A stretch of DNA of 64,000 bases, from positions 62,001-126,000 of the forward strand of contig QJNS01000017.1 of NCBI GenBank assembly GCA_004154925.1, written 5' to 3'. The position numbers and the translations under genes were made by a program. Below are positions 48,450 to 62,077 of the stretch, piece after piece. The notes beneath the pieces are model-generated. The model was not told the DNA's origin and made no database searches. It saw only the letters and a list, made by a program, of their open reading frames with translations. Source of the DNA: Monosporascus cannonballus (lineage: Eukaryota > Ascomycota > Sordariomycetes > Xylariales). Every line of letters starts with the position of its first letter. Positions within the stretch are counted from its first letter, which is position 1.

Positions 48450-48878
48450 TGTAACGAACCTGTCATACATCCACCCGGAGGTATGAGCAGTATCCGAAAA
48501 AGGTCTTGATTTGCGGGTAATAATAGGGCGAAAAATGATTCAGTATGTTCGTTAAGGAGATTTCAAGGTATTCCTTTCTTAGTTAAAAAACGGTGCAGTT
48601 ACCTCTGGCTAAGAACTTAAATTAATAACTAAGGAGCGAAAACTAAGTAAGTAGCTATTTACATAAGAAACCCAAACTTTATATATTTTTTTATCCTTTA
48701 TGTTTTTTATGGTTTCTGGGGATCTCGAGAAACCATGATGTCTATCGTCTACGAGTTTCCTGGTGTTTCTGGAGATTAACAAAGACCTGAGGTTTATCCG
48801 ATGGAAAGTGGAGATCCCGAACGTTTTTAACTTCCTGGGCCTCCTTTAGGCCTAGTGGAATTTCTTTTAAACGTAATA
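48450..48878 (-). repeat. 3' LTR (family C)
   Basis: Starts TGTAACGAACC and ends with a RIPped CGTAATA. The first (outer) third is intact, while the inner third shows TTT/AAA replacements relative to the partner LTR. Confidence 0.9.
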
Positions 48879-48949
48879 TTATTCCTTCCTTTCTAGGATC
48901 TTTGTCCCTAAAGATAAAAAAAGTAAATCCTTAATTTCTTTTCTTTCTT

Positions 48950-49570
48950 TACGTTATAATATTATATTTAGCTATATCGGACAGATTTCGAAAACGCATT
49001 AAATTTTTTATTGAAAGTTATTACGAACTAATTAAGTTAATTTTTTAGTTTGGTTTCGAAATTATGCCGTATACGCGCTATTTCGAGAAAAAGCTTTTTT
49101 GCAAAATGTTAGAAAGTCGAAAAAGTTATTAAAACTGTTTGGCGGCTAATATTTAATTTTGCAATAGGAACCATATTTCGTTTTTATCGTTTAAAAATAT
49201 CCGGGCCGAAAAATTCCGGATAAACCGAGAAAAACGTTTAATTGTTTAATAGTTCCAAAAATTATTTAATCGTATTATTCGGTTGGATTGTTAATTTGAA
49301 TAATTACATTCCAAAAGGGTATCGTTTATTTAAAGGGGGCTTAAAAATATAGATAAATTGGAAAAGCGAAAAAAACTGGATGCGGAGAAGGATCGTAAAG
49401 AAAAAGAGCAAGCATAATTTGTTTCAAAGCTAAATACGTTAATGGAGGTATTTACTTTTTTTGATTAAAGCGCCGTAAGGGTTAATTTGGGTGGGGGACC
49501 GTTATCGCTTGCGATTTTGGCCGTACTAAAGACGGTCGGTCAGGATTTTGGCGGTAAAACGTTTTAATTA
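48950..49570 (+). pseudogene. Antisense accessory ORF of the family C chromovirus
   Basis: Plus strand, opposite to pol, between the 3' LTR and the chromodomain. It shares E-I-M-P-Y-x-x-Y-F-x-K with the 37.4 kb copy (near 49060-49090). A Cys-containing block follows at about 49108-49175, where C-K-M-L-E-S-R-K and a later N-C and F-C remain. A Lys/Glu coiled coil lies at about 49350-49420 (L-E-K-R-K-K-L-D-A-E-K-D-R-K-E-K). Several stops. Same architecture as the other three copies. Confidence 0.6.
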
Positions 49571-52500
49571 GGTTTATCGTATTCGTTAAGTGGTTAAATA
49601 ATTTTTACGTATTTTTTTATATAAGTATTTTTCCTATTTAATTAGGTACTGGATTTTGTTTTTAATTATTTTGGAATTTAGTATTTGTTTAATTTCGTAT
49701 TTGTCAAAGTTTTTTTCGAGTTTTAGGTTTGTTTTTAACGGGGCGTTTTTAAGTGCTGGTTTAAGTAAAGAAATGTGGAAAATAAGGTGTATTTTTATGT
49801 TTTTGGGTAGCGATAGTCGGTAATTAGTTTTAGAAATAACTTCGTCAATTTTAAATAGGCTAAATTTCTTAAAATCGAACTTGTCGTTAAATTTTTTTGT
49901 TTTAATTTGTAAAATGTTTAAAATTACGTTTTGTTTTTGGCATTGCAGGTAAACTTTATTTCCTTTCGTTAAGATTGGTCCTTTAATTTTTTTTATTATA
50001 ATATTGGGCCATTTTTCGCTAAAGAAATTTTAATTTATCGTAAAAACGAGCCTAAATCGTTTTGATTTCTGTTGTTAATATTTTTGCTTTTAAGGCAATT
50101 GTAATAATCTTTGGTATTTTGTTAAGCGGTTATTTGGGTCGTTTTGTTTTTATATCGTATTTATATATAGCGGTATAAGAAAATACGCCTATATTTTCGT
50201 TAATAGATGTATTATAAGTGATTTGTACTAACGGTAAAAGTTTTACCTAGTTATTTTGTTGGTAATTAACATAATTTCGAAGATATTATTCCAGGGTCTA
50301 GTTTAGTTTTTCGGTTTGGCCATCCGTTTAGGGATAATATGCTATTAAAAACTTAAGTTTGGTACCGATTTATTTAAAAAAAACTAATGCCGAATTTTAA
50401 GGTAAATAACGTATTTCGGTTTAAAACGATTTTTTTAGGTATCTTATGTTTGTTAAGATATTATTTGATAAAAGCGTAAGTTAATTATTTTGCCGTTATA
50501 TTTCCTTTGAAAAGTAAGAAGTACTTATATTTAATAAATTTATTAATAATTACTTATATTCCGTCGTATTTAACTTTAATAATTGGGTTTTTAAATGGAA
50601 ATAAGCTTATAACAAAGTCCTAAGTTATGGTATTTTATACCTTGTTAGGAATATCGGTAGATTGCAGTAACCCGTAAGGCTTATGGCGTGCTGCCTTAGC
50701 CTTATTACAAACGTTATAGTTTTTGATGGTTATTTTAACTATACGGCATAACTTAGGGAAATCATATTTTTTTGCAGCCGTCGGGTAATTTTAAAGATTC
50801 CTTAATATCTATATAATAAATCCTTATGGAATTCCTTTACGAATTGTTCTTGTTAATCCTTGGGAACATAAATTTTGCCGTAATATAATAATTAATCTTT
50901 TGGTTGTTTTTATAGCTGCTAAATTTTTTTTTGTTTTTCTGTATCTTAAGAATTTCGGAACCGTATTAAGAGTTCGGTGGTTGGTTTTTTTATTATTTCG
51001 TACAGATATATTATTCCGTTTTTGTTATATTATAACATTTGTATATTTCTTTTGGGGATTTTGGAATCGTAATCCCTTTTGCAATTAAAAATATCCGTCT
51101 GGATATTTTTTTTTTAATATGGTATATTTTGAAGTTAAATCTGGACAGAAAGATTTATTATCTTTTATGTCGTTTGTTTAATTTTTGGGCTTTTATGAAT
51201 CGTATAAGATTTTTATAATTAAAGTAAATATTAAAAAGTTTTTTTATTCCGTTAAGGAAAGGTTTTTATTCTTTAAAAGCATTAATAATTGTTAATAGCT
51301 TTTTGTTATAAATCTAGTATCGGAGTTTTACATTTCGGAATGCTTTCGAATAATACGTTACTGGGTATTATTTACTGTTATTTTTTTGTTATTCCAAAAT
51401 TGCGCCTAGGGCGTATTTTAAAGTATCTGTCTTTAGTCGTTTCGTTTTGTCTGGATTTGGCATCTTTACGATAAATCCGTTAGTAATTGCTTTTTTCAAT
51501 TCCCGGAACGTTTCTTTTGTTTTTTCTAGAAGTTCGAATTTTTTCTTAACGTATTCCTTAATAGTAAATTTCGTTAAAGGCCTAATTATGTTTTTATATC
51601 TTTTAATTAGGCCGCGTACGTAATCCGTAAATCTTAAGATTTGTCGGATATCTGTAACGGTTGCCTTATTAAGGATGGGCTAGTCCTTAACTGCTTTTAA
51701 TTTGGAACGTTAAATTTGAATTTGGCCTGATATGAAAGTAAATCCCAAAAAATCCAATTTTTGGGTATGCCATATATTTTTGGCAAGGTTAACTCGAATA
51801 TTGGTTTCGTCCAAAAGTTTTAAATATTTAAGCGATATGCTTTTTATATTCTTTTAAAGTTTCGGAATAAATAAGGATGTCGTCGAGGTAAATAAATATA
51901 AATTTGTTTAAGAATTATCGGAAAATAATTATAACCAAATTTTAGAAACTGGCGGAGGCGTTAATAAATCCCATAGGCATTATTCGGTATTTGTAAAATC
52001 CATATATTGTTTTAAATGCCGTTTTTTATTTTTTTTGGCCATTTTAATGCAATAATAATTATTACGAAGGTTAAGTGCCGTAAATTATTTAACTTTGTTA
52101 GCATATTTTTTCAAAGTGTTTATAAATATTAGGGGATATCCATTTTTAATTATGATGTTATTTAATTATTTATAATCGACTATTTTTCAGTAAATAGAGT
52201 TTTTGTTTTTATTAATTTTTTGTTTATTATCCTTAGTTTTTGGTACTATAAGGACTAAATATCCAGCAAGGGAGTTAAAAGGCTGGATATATCTTTTTTT
52301 AGGTCCAATTATATATTTTTTTTATAAAACTTTCGACTTTTCTGGATTTATATAATAAATCTTATAAAATTTAGAATAATGTCTTTTTTTAATAAGTATT
52401 CGATAATTTTATTAACCGTATGGCGGTAGTTCATAATTTTCTCTGTTTTTAAATAGTTTTTTAAATTTTTGATATTTTAATAATATTATAAAGATTTAAT

Positions 52501-55262
52501 TAGGAATCCGTATTTCCTTAATAATATAACAAATTTTTCGATTATCCTTTTCTGGTATTTTGTCCTAGGAAAGCGTTCGTTTTCTCTAATTAATCCTTGG
52601 GTTACTGGAATAAAGCCAAGGTATTCCCAAGATGATATCGTATTTAAAGATGTCGGCGATATCCAACGAAACATATTTTTGATGTCCCTGAATTTGTACC
52701 GGAAGTTCCTCCGTTTTTCGAAAAACTAATCCTTTTTCGTAAGTAAATAAGCTGCTATTTACCGTACGCAATTTGTAAAACTTTAACTTATATTTCCAGG
52801 AAATCTGATATTTTTCTGTTATAATGGGGGAAATGAAATTACCTTTTCCGCCGGAATCAATTATTACTTTAAATGTTTTGTTATGGTACTAGAAGGAAAT
52901 TTTAATCTAATTACGTATTCCTTTCGTTACCTCATATAAGGTCTTGTTGATTAGGGCTTTTCGTCGCCTTATTTTCGAAGGCCTCTGTAATTTTTTGATT
53001 TCGGTTAGTTTTCGATTTAAGCGAGCTTCTATTCGCAAGCTTTTTTAACAGCATATTTGGTATATTAGTCGTTCTTATACCGGAACCATATTTTTTTGCC
53101 GTACTTACATTAGGGCTTCAAAATCTGGTTCTTTTTCTGGCTTACCCTTTTGTTCCGTATCTCCCGAATTATGGGGTTAAAAAGGTAAATTTTCAAAGGA
53201 GATATTTCTATATCTAGGAGCTTATATTAAATATAAAATATCGGGGAGTAACATAGGTATTCTTGCGATATAACCTTTTAACTCCGTTTTGATTCGGGGT
53301 ATAAATAATAAAACCTAGGGTATTTTGGTTATCGGGGAATTTCAGTATATCGGCATTTATCGTTTGGTTCGGTAAAAATCTTATTATTTTATCCGGGCCA
53401 AAAATTATTATTTTTTTGGCTTTAAAATAAATAAAATAATTGTCCTAATAATAAGTAATAAAATACAGTAAGTTATAAGAGTTCGCCGATAATATCTTTT
53501 TATAAATAATATATTCGGGGAGTTCGTAAAGCTTTAAAAATAACTGTCCGTAATTGTTAATATTTGGTCGAAGTTAACCGTCCTTAATATGTATCTTATA
53601 CTTTTAGAAATTAAGGTAGCATTAATATCCTAGTTTTATGGCTATCCTGGAAGCCGTTTATCTTAAATAATATTTGTAAGTTTTAACCTTAAAATCCTGG
53701 CAAATAAGATAATTCTCGTACTTTGGGTTATCGTTTTAGATTTAAGTGGTTATGGCAATAATAAATTCTGGCTGGAAAGAAATCGAACTAATTTTTTTTT
53801 TCCTTTTTTTTTTTGCCTTACTGTCGGTTTTTTATTTAGCCGCTCTAGCTTTTTTCTGGGGTTAAGGAATCCTTCCTTTTTTGGAGTTCCTTTTGGCGGA
53901 GGAACGACATTTGCTCTTAAAATGCCCTTTTTTGCCATAATTAAAACATTTTATTTTGGACTTATTTTTCTTAGGCTTTTTCGAAGCGGAATTCGTTTTT
54001 TTCTAAAGTTTGCCCTTATCCTTTTTGGTTCGGTTACTAAAGTTTTTATTGTTACCTCGTTTGTTGGTTTTTTTTTCTCGAGATACCGATTAAAGGTTCG
54101 TCGGTTGGCAATAATAACCTTATTTATATATTTTGCAAAAAAATCTAGTTTTAGGTTCCATATATAGTTCGTTTTTAACTTAAGGCTTTAAATTATTATA
54201 ATAAAAATAAAATAACGCGTTTTTTGGTAAATTCGAAATAACGGCCAAACGGTTAAACTTTATTATATATTCGGATATTAACTTGGTTTAGTAAAAAAGA
54301 TAAAACTGCTTAATAATGTCCTGTTTTTTATCGGGATTACCGAATAAAACGCGTATTTTTTTTTAAAGTTTTCATAATTACTAAAAATATAATTAATAAA
54401 GTCCGAAAATTCTTTTAGGTATTTCTTAAGGTAATCCATCAAGATGGGTTCGAATTATTGGCGAATTCGTCCAATTAGCAGTTAAAAGATAGCTATTATT
54501 TTTTAATATTCCTCCGGCAGAGAATTCTTATAAAACTTAAGGTAAAACTTTACTTGAACCAAAAATTTATTAGAGTTCTTTAATCTGTCGTAGGGCTTAG
54601 GGGAAATTGGCTTATAACCTTTAACGTCTGGTATTCCATAGTAATTAAAGGGTAAAATAGCTTTTTCCCATATCCGAATTGCGCCGAATAATGGTAAGGT
54701 CGAGGCTTTTTCTTACGTTCGCCTTGGGTCCGGCGAACGGGGTCGGTAACCGGCCTTTTGGCTTTGCCTTTTGGGGAAGCCAAATTAAAGAAAAATTAAC
54801 TTTTTTCCTTTTGTAAGCCGAATATTCTTTTTTTTAGGGTTCGGGCTTTTGCTATTAAGGCATTTAATTTTTCCTTCGTAATAAATTCTTTTTTCTGGCT
54901 TTCGGCCCCATATTTTTTTTTAACCTTTTTTTTAGCCGCTTTTTTTTTTATTCCTTTTCCTGGATTTTAATAATATCCTTAAGGGCCGGGGTAAGTTATT
55001 ATTTGGGTTATAAAGATAACGGGCCTTTTTAAAATCGAATAATAAGGGATATTATATTATTAATTAATTAGAAAATTTCTTTAATAAAGGGTAAATCGTT
55101 AAATCTTATTAATAACGTTTTTTTAATTAATAACGGAAATCGTATATATTATTTATCTTTTAAATGTTGTTTTATATTATCGTTTGTATTAAGTTTAAAA
55201 AAGTTTATGCCTTAATTAGGCGGTAAATTATCTGTCGGCTATTAATTAAGGAATTATTAAAA

Positions 55263-55693
55263 TATAACGAACTTATTATATATTTATCCGGAAATATAAG
55301 CAATATCCGAAAAATGTTTTAATTTGCGGATAATAATAGGGCGAAAAATGATTTAATATATTCGTTAAGGAGATTTTAAGGTATTCTTTTTTTAGTTAAA
55401 AAACGATATAATTACTTTTGGTTAAAAGCTTAAATTAATAGCTAAAAAACGAAAAATTAAGTAAGTAATTATTTATATAGGAAACCCAAACCTTATATAT
55501 CTTTTTTATCCTTTATATCTCTTATGGTTTCTGGGGATCTCGAAAGATTATGGTATCTGTCGTCCACGAATCTCCTGGTATCTCTGGAGATTGACAGAGA
55601 CCCGAGGTTTATCCGATGGAAGGTGGAGATCCCGAGCGTCTCCAACTTCCTGGGCCTCCTTTGGGCCTAGTGGAGTCCCTTCTGAACGTAACA
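55263..55693 (-). repeat. 5' LTR (family C)
   Basis: 431 bp. Here the inner (left) part is RIPped (TATAACGAACTTATTATATA) and the outer end is clean (CTTCTGAACGTAACA), the mirror image of the partner LTR. Confidence 0.9.
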
Positions 55694-55698
55694 GATAA

Positions 55699-56235
55699 TC
55701 TGTGAAATGTATGCTTATTATCGAATGTGGGATACCGGTCCTTATGGAGGATTAATGTCCTTAAGTATATGGTCCGTGTTGTTAATGTGTTTATTATCTG
55801 TTGGTTTTTTTGTTTTGTGTTGGTTGGATTTCATGTATGTTGGTTCTTGTGATGCGGATTTGAGGACACCACGGCTGAAAACTCTTAATATTACGGCCTG
55901 GTCACCCGTAATGTCTTCTAACATGTACGAGTACATATAGACAGCTGTAAGCACCAGGATGATTGCCACAATTGCGATCATTCCACCGATCTTTTGCCCT
56001 GGTGGCGTAATGGTATGGTGCAGCCATAATAGGTAATCAGGCCGTAATACGTTATTCCCTTTCCTAAGGCTTGGTTTCTAAGCCTAGGGATACCCATTCG
56101 ACGATAAGGGATACCCAAACCTTATCGGCAGGGTTTGCAACAGCTGCCCAACCTCCAAGGCCTACTTCGTACTGCTCAAATACGTTCCGAAGGAAAACCT
56201 TATAAATAACGTTCAATCTGGGGATCGAACCTAAT
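55699..56235. other. GC-normal remnant between two chromoviruses
   Basis: Continues the DNA that the family C element split at 48449. It holds a copy of the small TIR element (55888-56032). At 56060-56160 there are hairpin-prone words (AAGGCTT...AAGCCT and GATAAGG...CCTTATC). A B-box-like GGTTCGATCCC occurs on the minus strand near 56220. An open frame on the minus strand at 55981-55742 overlaps the TIR element and is not convincing as a gene. Confidence 0.4.
55888..56032 (-). mobile_element. Small TIR element (MITE family M), copy 2
   Basis: 145 bp, ends ATATTACGG and CCATAATAG, interior closely matching 62540-62674 in the opposite orientation (CAGCTGTAAGCACCAGGATG versus its complement). 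Only light RIP. Confidence 0.6.
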
Positions 56236-56910
56236 ATTCGCGGTTATTTACCGTTTTGCAATTATAATATTATAACTTCATTATATTATTACGCTATTAA
56301 AGCAAAGTCTTAATGAAATAATTGTAATTATGGTAATTATCTTAATATTTATAATTATATATATTTAAACCTTTTACGAATAACTAAGCTGAAATACTTT
56401 TTAAGCGAATTATGTTATTTAGTTAAATTTTATTAAGGAATTAAAAACGGTTTTTAAATTTTCTAAGCTAAAACTTTTTAACGAAATTTTAATTAAGTTA
56501 TAATTATTTTTAACTTAATATCCAATATATTTTAAGTATTTTCTTATTCGATAAATTACATTTATTATATAAATTAAATTCGTAATTGGATAATTTAACC
56601 GAAATATAATTACTTAATTTGAATTTGTTACAGAAAATATCTTGTTTTATTAATTAATAAACGAAACTCGGAAATAATATGAATTTATAATAATTACGAA
56701 TAATTTAAAAAAGTATTAATAAAGATTTTCGAAATAGTAAACCAAAAAATAAAAACTAAAATATAAATCCATTAATTACGATAAAAAGAACTAGTATTTA
56801 GTTATAATAATACGTTCGTTTAATTAGGTTTTTTAACAGCTTAAAAATATAAAAAAAGTTTTCTAACTTTAATCGGAGTAATTATTTATTGGATTATATC
56901 GTTATAATAA

Positions 56911-56984
56911 TTGTCACAGTCAAGAATTTGACCATATATAACGCTATTGCTAGCAATACAATAGCGGCGTCGCTTTTGTGACAA
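56911..56984. mobile_element. 74-bp nested inverted-repeat element
   Basis: Perfect 8-bp terminal inverted repeats TTGTCACA/TGTGACAA enclose a second perfect stem CGCTATTG/CAATAGCG with a 9-nt loop. It is not RIPped although surrounded by RIPped AT-rich DNA. Flanks are TAAT-like on both sides, so a short target duplication is possible. It could be a very small MITE. Confidence 0.45.
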
Positions 56985-59900
56985 TAATTAAAGCCGATAA
57001 TTAATAATATGCCTAACGTATTAAAGGTATTAAAGGTAAAAATAATGCTAAATCCCGATATATAATAAATATTAATATTTTTCGATATAATAATATTTTT
57101 ATAATATAAAAGCTAAATTTATAGAATTAAGAATTATTTATAAAAAGAAATAAAGCTAGATTAAATATTTTAATTATAATAAAATAAGGCATAGAGTAAG
57201 ATAATATAAAGTATTTAAAAAATACCGTTAAAATAATTAAATATTAATACCTAAGAAATAATCTAGAAAAAATCAAAAACACGGAAGTAAACTTATTGAT
57301 ATAATTCGGCCTAAATACATATTAGGCCCCCTATAACGAAAAGTCCAAAAAGAAATATAAAAAGCTCGGAAGCTAATTTATTATATATTACGAATATAAC
57401 AAAAAGTATTATTAGAATATTTACGCAAATATTAGAATTAAATAAAAACAATTTATCTCGGAATTTTTAATTAATATGGAAAAGATATGCTATATATTTT
57501 TAACGACGAAAATATCTCGATTATGAAAAATAAAAATTTTATATTTATAAATAAATTATCCGTGTATATTATACGGAATCCCATTTTCCAAACAGAACCG
57601 GAAATAATAAAAACGATAAATAATAATATCTATATTTTCGATTCATAACTCTAGAAAATATTTAATAATTAGCCGAAATAAAAGGCTGGCCCGAAAAAAA
57701 TAATACTCGTACAAAAACCTCTTTTATTATTATAAATAATATAACTACCAAACAGAAAAAGAATCAATGCAGCATATAATAAAAGAATATTGCTAAAAAG
57801 TTATTATAGATTTTTGTTTTTAATTAATATTTATTAATAACCTTTATGAAAAAAGGCTATTATAACGAAAATACATTAATTTACAGAAAACGTTCGCAAT
57901 AATAATTAATATAATATATAATAAAATGTAGTTAAAAAGATAAGAAAATAATTTACTTAATGAGGAAAAGAATTATAACAAAATTAAAAATACTTCATAT
58001 AATTCGAAGGAAGAGTATGCCGGTAATAATAACAAATAAAATAATTTAACGCGTTAAATACGAAAATATAGATAAAATTCGACAAATTCGAATAAAAGTT
58101 AAAAAAAAGGTTACCTGTAAAAAAGCCGTAAAATGACGAAACCTAAAAGAATTAAGAAAAACTCTTAAAAAGGGCTTTAAACGTAATAATAAGAGTTATT
58201 AATAACTTTATTATTTTGGATATACGGATTAGAAGGTATTAGTATACCGTAATAGTAAATTACGAAATTTTAGGCGAAAATCATAGTGCACTAAATCTAG
58301 TTAATAAATTTAGATTATTATAAAAATATAAGTTAAAACCTTATATAGGAACGAATGCCGAAAGTTAGGAATTACGATATGATCTTAGGATTATTATGGA
58401 TACGTTAGTACGGAGTTTTGATTAATGAAAGAACTGGCCAGGTGAAGTTCGCCTTATATCTTATTAGCAAATAAAAAAATAAAAAATTAAGATTGTAATA
58501 TTCGATTAAGAATGGCGACGAATGTAGGTATAAAGATACGATAGAAACCTTATTACCTAAAAAACAAAACATTAGAAAAAAATAGGTATTAGAGAAAAGT
58601 ACAACGTATTATTATTATTAAAACGAAATTAAAATAATTAAATAACAACTTGAAATAATAGCCTTAAAAGTTAAAAGATTTAATTTAATATGTTACCATA
58701 ATATTACGGATACGAATAGCTTTTTAAGAAAAAGCTTAATACGAAATTATTAGAATATAGCGAATAAGATTATAAGATAATTTTTAAAATAGGATTTTCG
58801 ACGAAATTCTATCTTATTTATAACTTTAACGGAAACGAATTACGCGTTTTTAAGAAATACTCAAAAGATCGATTATAAAAGAAATGGATTCGATTTTCGA
58901 AATTATTAACGAGTTATCTAATGTTTTTCGTACTAAAAAAGAACGGAAAATTGCGATTTGTGGTTAATTACCTACAATTAAATAACGTTATTATTAAAAA
59001 TCGAATATTATTATTTTTAATTACAAAAATTAAAGACAAATTTTACGAAACCAAATGGTTCATAGTATTCGATCATAAAGATAAATATAACCTTATCAGG
59101 ATTGAGAAAAAAATACGAATAAAAAACAATTTTCAAAACGAAATATAGACCGTTTAAGTATTTAGTTATACCAATAGGATTTACGAACCTACTAATAACC
59201 TTTTAACGGATGGTTAATTACGTATTACGAAAATATCTCGATATTTTTATCGTTTATTACCTCGACGACATTCTTTTCTTTAAAAAACGAAAAAAGTGTA
59301 TAGAGAATATATTTGTAAAGTTTTTTAGGTTTTATAAGACGTAAAGCTATTTATTAATGGAAAAAAAAGTTAATTTTACGCGTAGAAAATGGAATATCTG
59401 GAATATATTATTATCCTAGGATATATTAGGATGGACTTTAAGAAAATCGTTACGGTTATAAAATCGAAAACGGTAATTACGGTTAAGAAACTATAGGCAT
59501 TTTTTGGATTCGTTAATTACTATAGAAAATTTATAAAGAATCTTAGCAAAATAATTATACCCCTAATAAATCTTTCGAAAAAAACGTTTGAATAAACGTC
59601 CGAAAAAAAGTTTCAGAATATTAAAGATGCGATTATTAGCGAATTAGCACTAATTATATATAATCTAAACCGTTCCGTTAAATTAAAAATTGATATTTTA
59701 GATTACGCGTTAAACGTAATAATTGAATAACGAAATAATTATAGCAAATTGCATTCTATTACATTTTTTAAATAAATTAAAAGGAGCCGAGTTTAATTAC
59801 GGTATTTTCGATAAGAAATTTTTAGTTATTATTATAATATTCCGAAAGTTTAGATATTTCCTAAAGAGAAGCTTATATCAAATTAAAGCTTATACGGATT

Positions 59901-61489
59901 ATCAAAATTTTACTTATTTTGTTACAATTATAGAATTTACAAAATAATAACTTTGTTACGGCGAAAAGATTAGCGAACTTTAACTTCGTTATTATCTATA
60001 AAAAAGGTTGAAAGAATAACAGAGTAAACGTTTTAAGCAGGCAACCAAACTTCGAAAAAATTGGTCAAAATTAGCTATATAATTTTTGATATTACTAGAA
60101 AAGGATATTTACGCCTACGACAGATTATGATAATTCGGACAGTACCTTTTGATATATATTAAAAGAAATCTAACAGTATAACGACGGTCTCCTAAAAAAA
60201 TCAAAAAACGGATAAAATACAAATTTCAAAGAAATACCAAAAGGATTTGATACAAGATATATATAAATATTAATTATATAAATATCCAAAGATTTACAAA
60301 ACTCTAAAACCGCTTTAACGTATATATTCTTTTTTTAAACTAAAATTAAAGGTACAAAAAATCATATAGTAATATAATGTTTGCGCCAGAACAAAAGCTC
60401 GACAATATAAGCTATATGGAGAATTATAACTATTACCAATCACAAAGCCACTATAGTATTTAGTTATATTCGATTTTATTATTAAACTTTTTATGTCAGA
60501 AAATCCAGTTACAGAAATACATTACGACAATATTTTCGTAATTGTCGACCGATTTACAAAATTTTCTTATTTTTTACCATATTACGAAAATACAAACGTC
60601 GAACAAATAACATATTTTTCTTTAGATATATTTTTAACAAATATAGATAACCAATAAAAGTTATTTTGAATAAAGGATTAATATTTGTATTTCAGTTTTG
60701 ATAAGGTCTTATAATATAAATTTGCTTAAACCTTAAACGGATAAATAAATAAAACGAACAAACCAAATTTTAGAAATATACTTACGATATTATATTAATT
60801 ACGAACAGAATAATTTGGTTAAGAAACTACTTATTATCTAATAAACTTATAATTTTAATTACTACGAAAATATTAAGATAATACTTACAAACGCAAATTT
60901 TGATTATATTTCAAAACTTTACAAAAAAATACGCGATAACGGTCCAATTAATATTAAAATAATTTTTATATCAAAATAATTACAACAGCTATATTAAAAA
61001 ATAAAAATAAAACTGGAATTCGTACGAAATCAAATAAGCAAATATTATAACCAGAAAAAATTAAAGGAATTAACTTTTTAAAAAAGGGAAATAATTTTCC
61101 TTGTTTTTAAAAATATTCAAATAAAAGGACTTGATAAAAACCTCAATTTCAAATATATCGGTCCATATAAAATCGCTAAGAAAATCTCAGAAAATAATTA
61201 CTAATTATAACTATTACTCAAAATTAAATTTTATTTAATTTTTTATATTTTCTTATTCGAATTGGCAGCAAATATAATTAAAGTACATACGGTACAAACC
61301 CATATAAAAATAAAAAACGAATATATAAAGCAAAAGAAATTTTCGATATATGGAAATAAAATGGATTTATTTAATACCTAATTAAATGAAAAAAATACGC
61401 GGATTTAGAAAATATTTAGAAACCTGCTAAAATTCTTATTAACGCTTAACGTTTATTAAAAAACTTTTATCAATAATAACGGAATTACT

Positions 61490-62070
61490 CGAAATAAGAA
61501 CATTCCAATTTACAAAATCTAAAAAAAAAATTGATTTCCTGCATTTTAATTAATAACGTTTACTTTATCTAAAACCTATATTTTAATTACAAACGTTAAT
61601 TTCAAATAAGTAAAGTTATTGAAATTATCCAAACACTAAAAAATACGATTAATAAGTTTTGCACCCTAGAACTGGTAGTATTGGCGTTAATAAAATATAC
61701 GAAAAAAACGCGCAAAAGTTTCAGATAAAGATTTTTCAGCTTCCAGTGTTTCCTTTTTTAATCTTTTCGACTTTACGATATAACGATTAATTACAAAAAA
61801 TAAGAATTCTCGTTCCGTCGTACGAACAACCCTGACGAACATATTTCTTATAACGAAAAACCCCGTTTATCATCTGGTAATTAAAATATCGTACGAAATA
61901 AAAAATTAAAATATCGCGTTAAAACTTTTAAGTGTAATTAAATTAACTAAGGCAAATCGTTATTCGGATTCGTAGGAACGACGTTTGGATATATCGGAAA
62001 ATATGTTAAATAAATACGGAAAATTTATTAAAAGAAAAGAAAATCTTAAGGGCAAAATTTGTGGAAAAAG
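61490..62070 (-). pseudogene. Antisense accessory ORF of the plus-strand chromovirus
   Basis: Minus strand, opposite to pol, between chromodomain and 3' LTR. At about 61857-61810 it reads F-R-Y-K-K-Y-V-R-Q-G-C-S-Y-D-G-T. One Cys remains and Tyr occupies three places where Cys would complete a finger-like pattern. A Lys/Glu/Leu helix follows (R-L-K-K-E-T-L-E-A-E-K-S-L), in another frame because of at least one frameshift. It matches the architecture at 37.4, 49.0 and 5.4 kb. Confidence 0.6.
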
Positions 62071-62077
62071 GAAATCG

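Larger units (their letters stand above)
48450..55693 (-). mobile_element. RIPped Ty3/gypsy chromovirus, full length, minus strand, family C
   Basis: A 7,244-bp element with 429- and 431-bp LTRs and GATAA duplications (48445-48449, 55694-55698). On the minus strand: Lys/Pro-rich gag about 54850-53750 with knuckle C-F-N-Y-G-K-K-G-H-F-K-S-K-C (53948-53907, one Cys to Tyr), protease I-D-S-G-G near 52858-52847 and D-I-I-L-G-I-P-W-L near 52630, RT box Y-L-D-D-I-L at 51890-51873, RNase H at about 51230-51160, integrase about 50900-49900, and a chromodomain at about 49740-49600 (Y-E-I-K-Q-I-L ... Q-Y-L-I-K). Stops are frequent, but less so in gag. Confidence 0.92.

Noticed and set aside
55742..55981. 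79-codon membrane-protein-like frame, minus strand
   Set aside because: Its hydrophobic half lies inside the TIR element family and the rest has no counterpart in the other copies. Kept as part of the MITE discussion rather than a gene.
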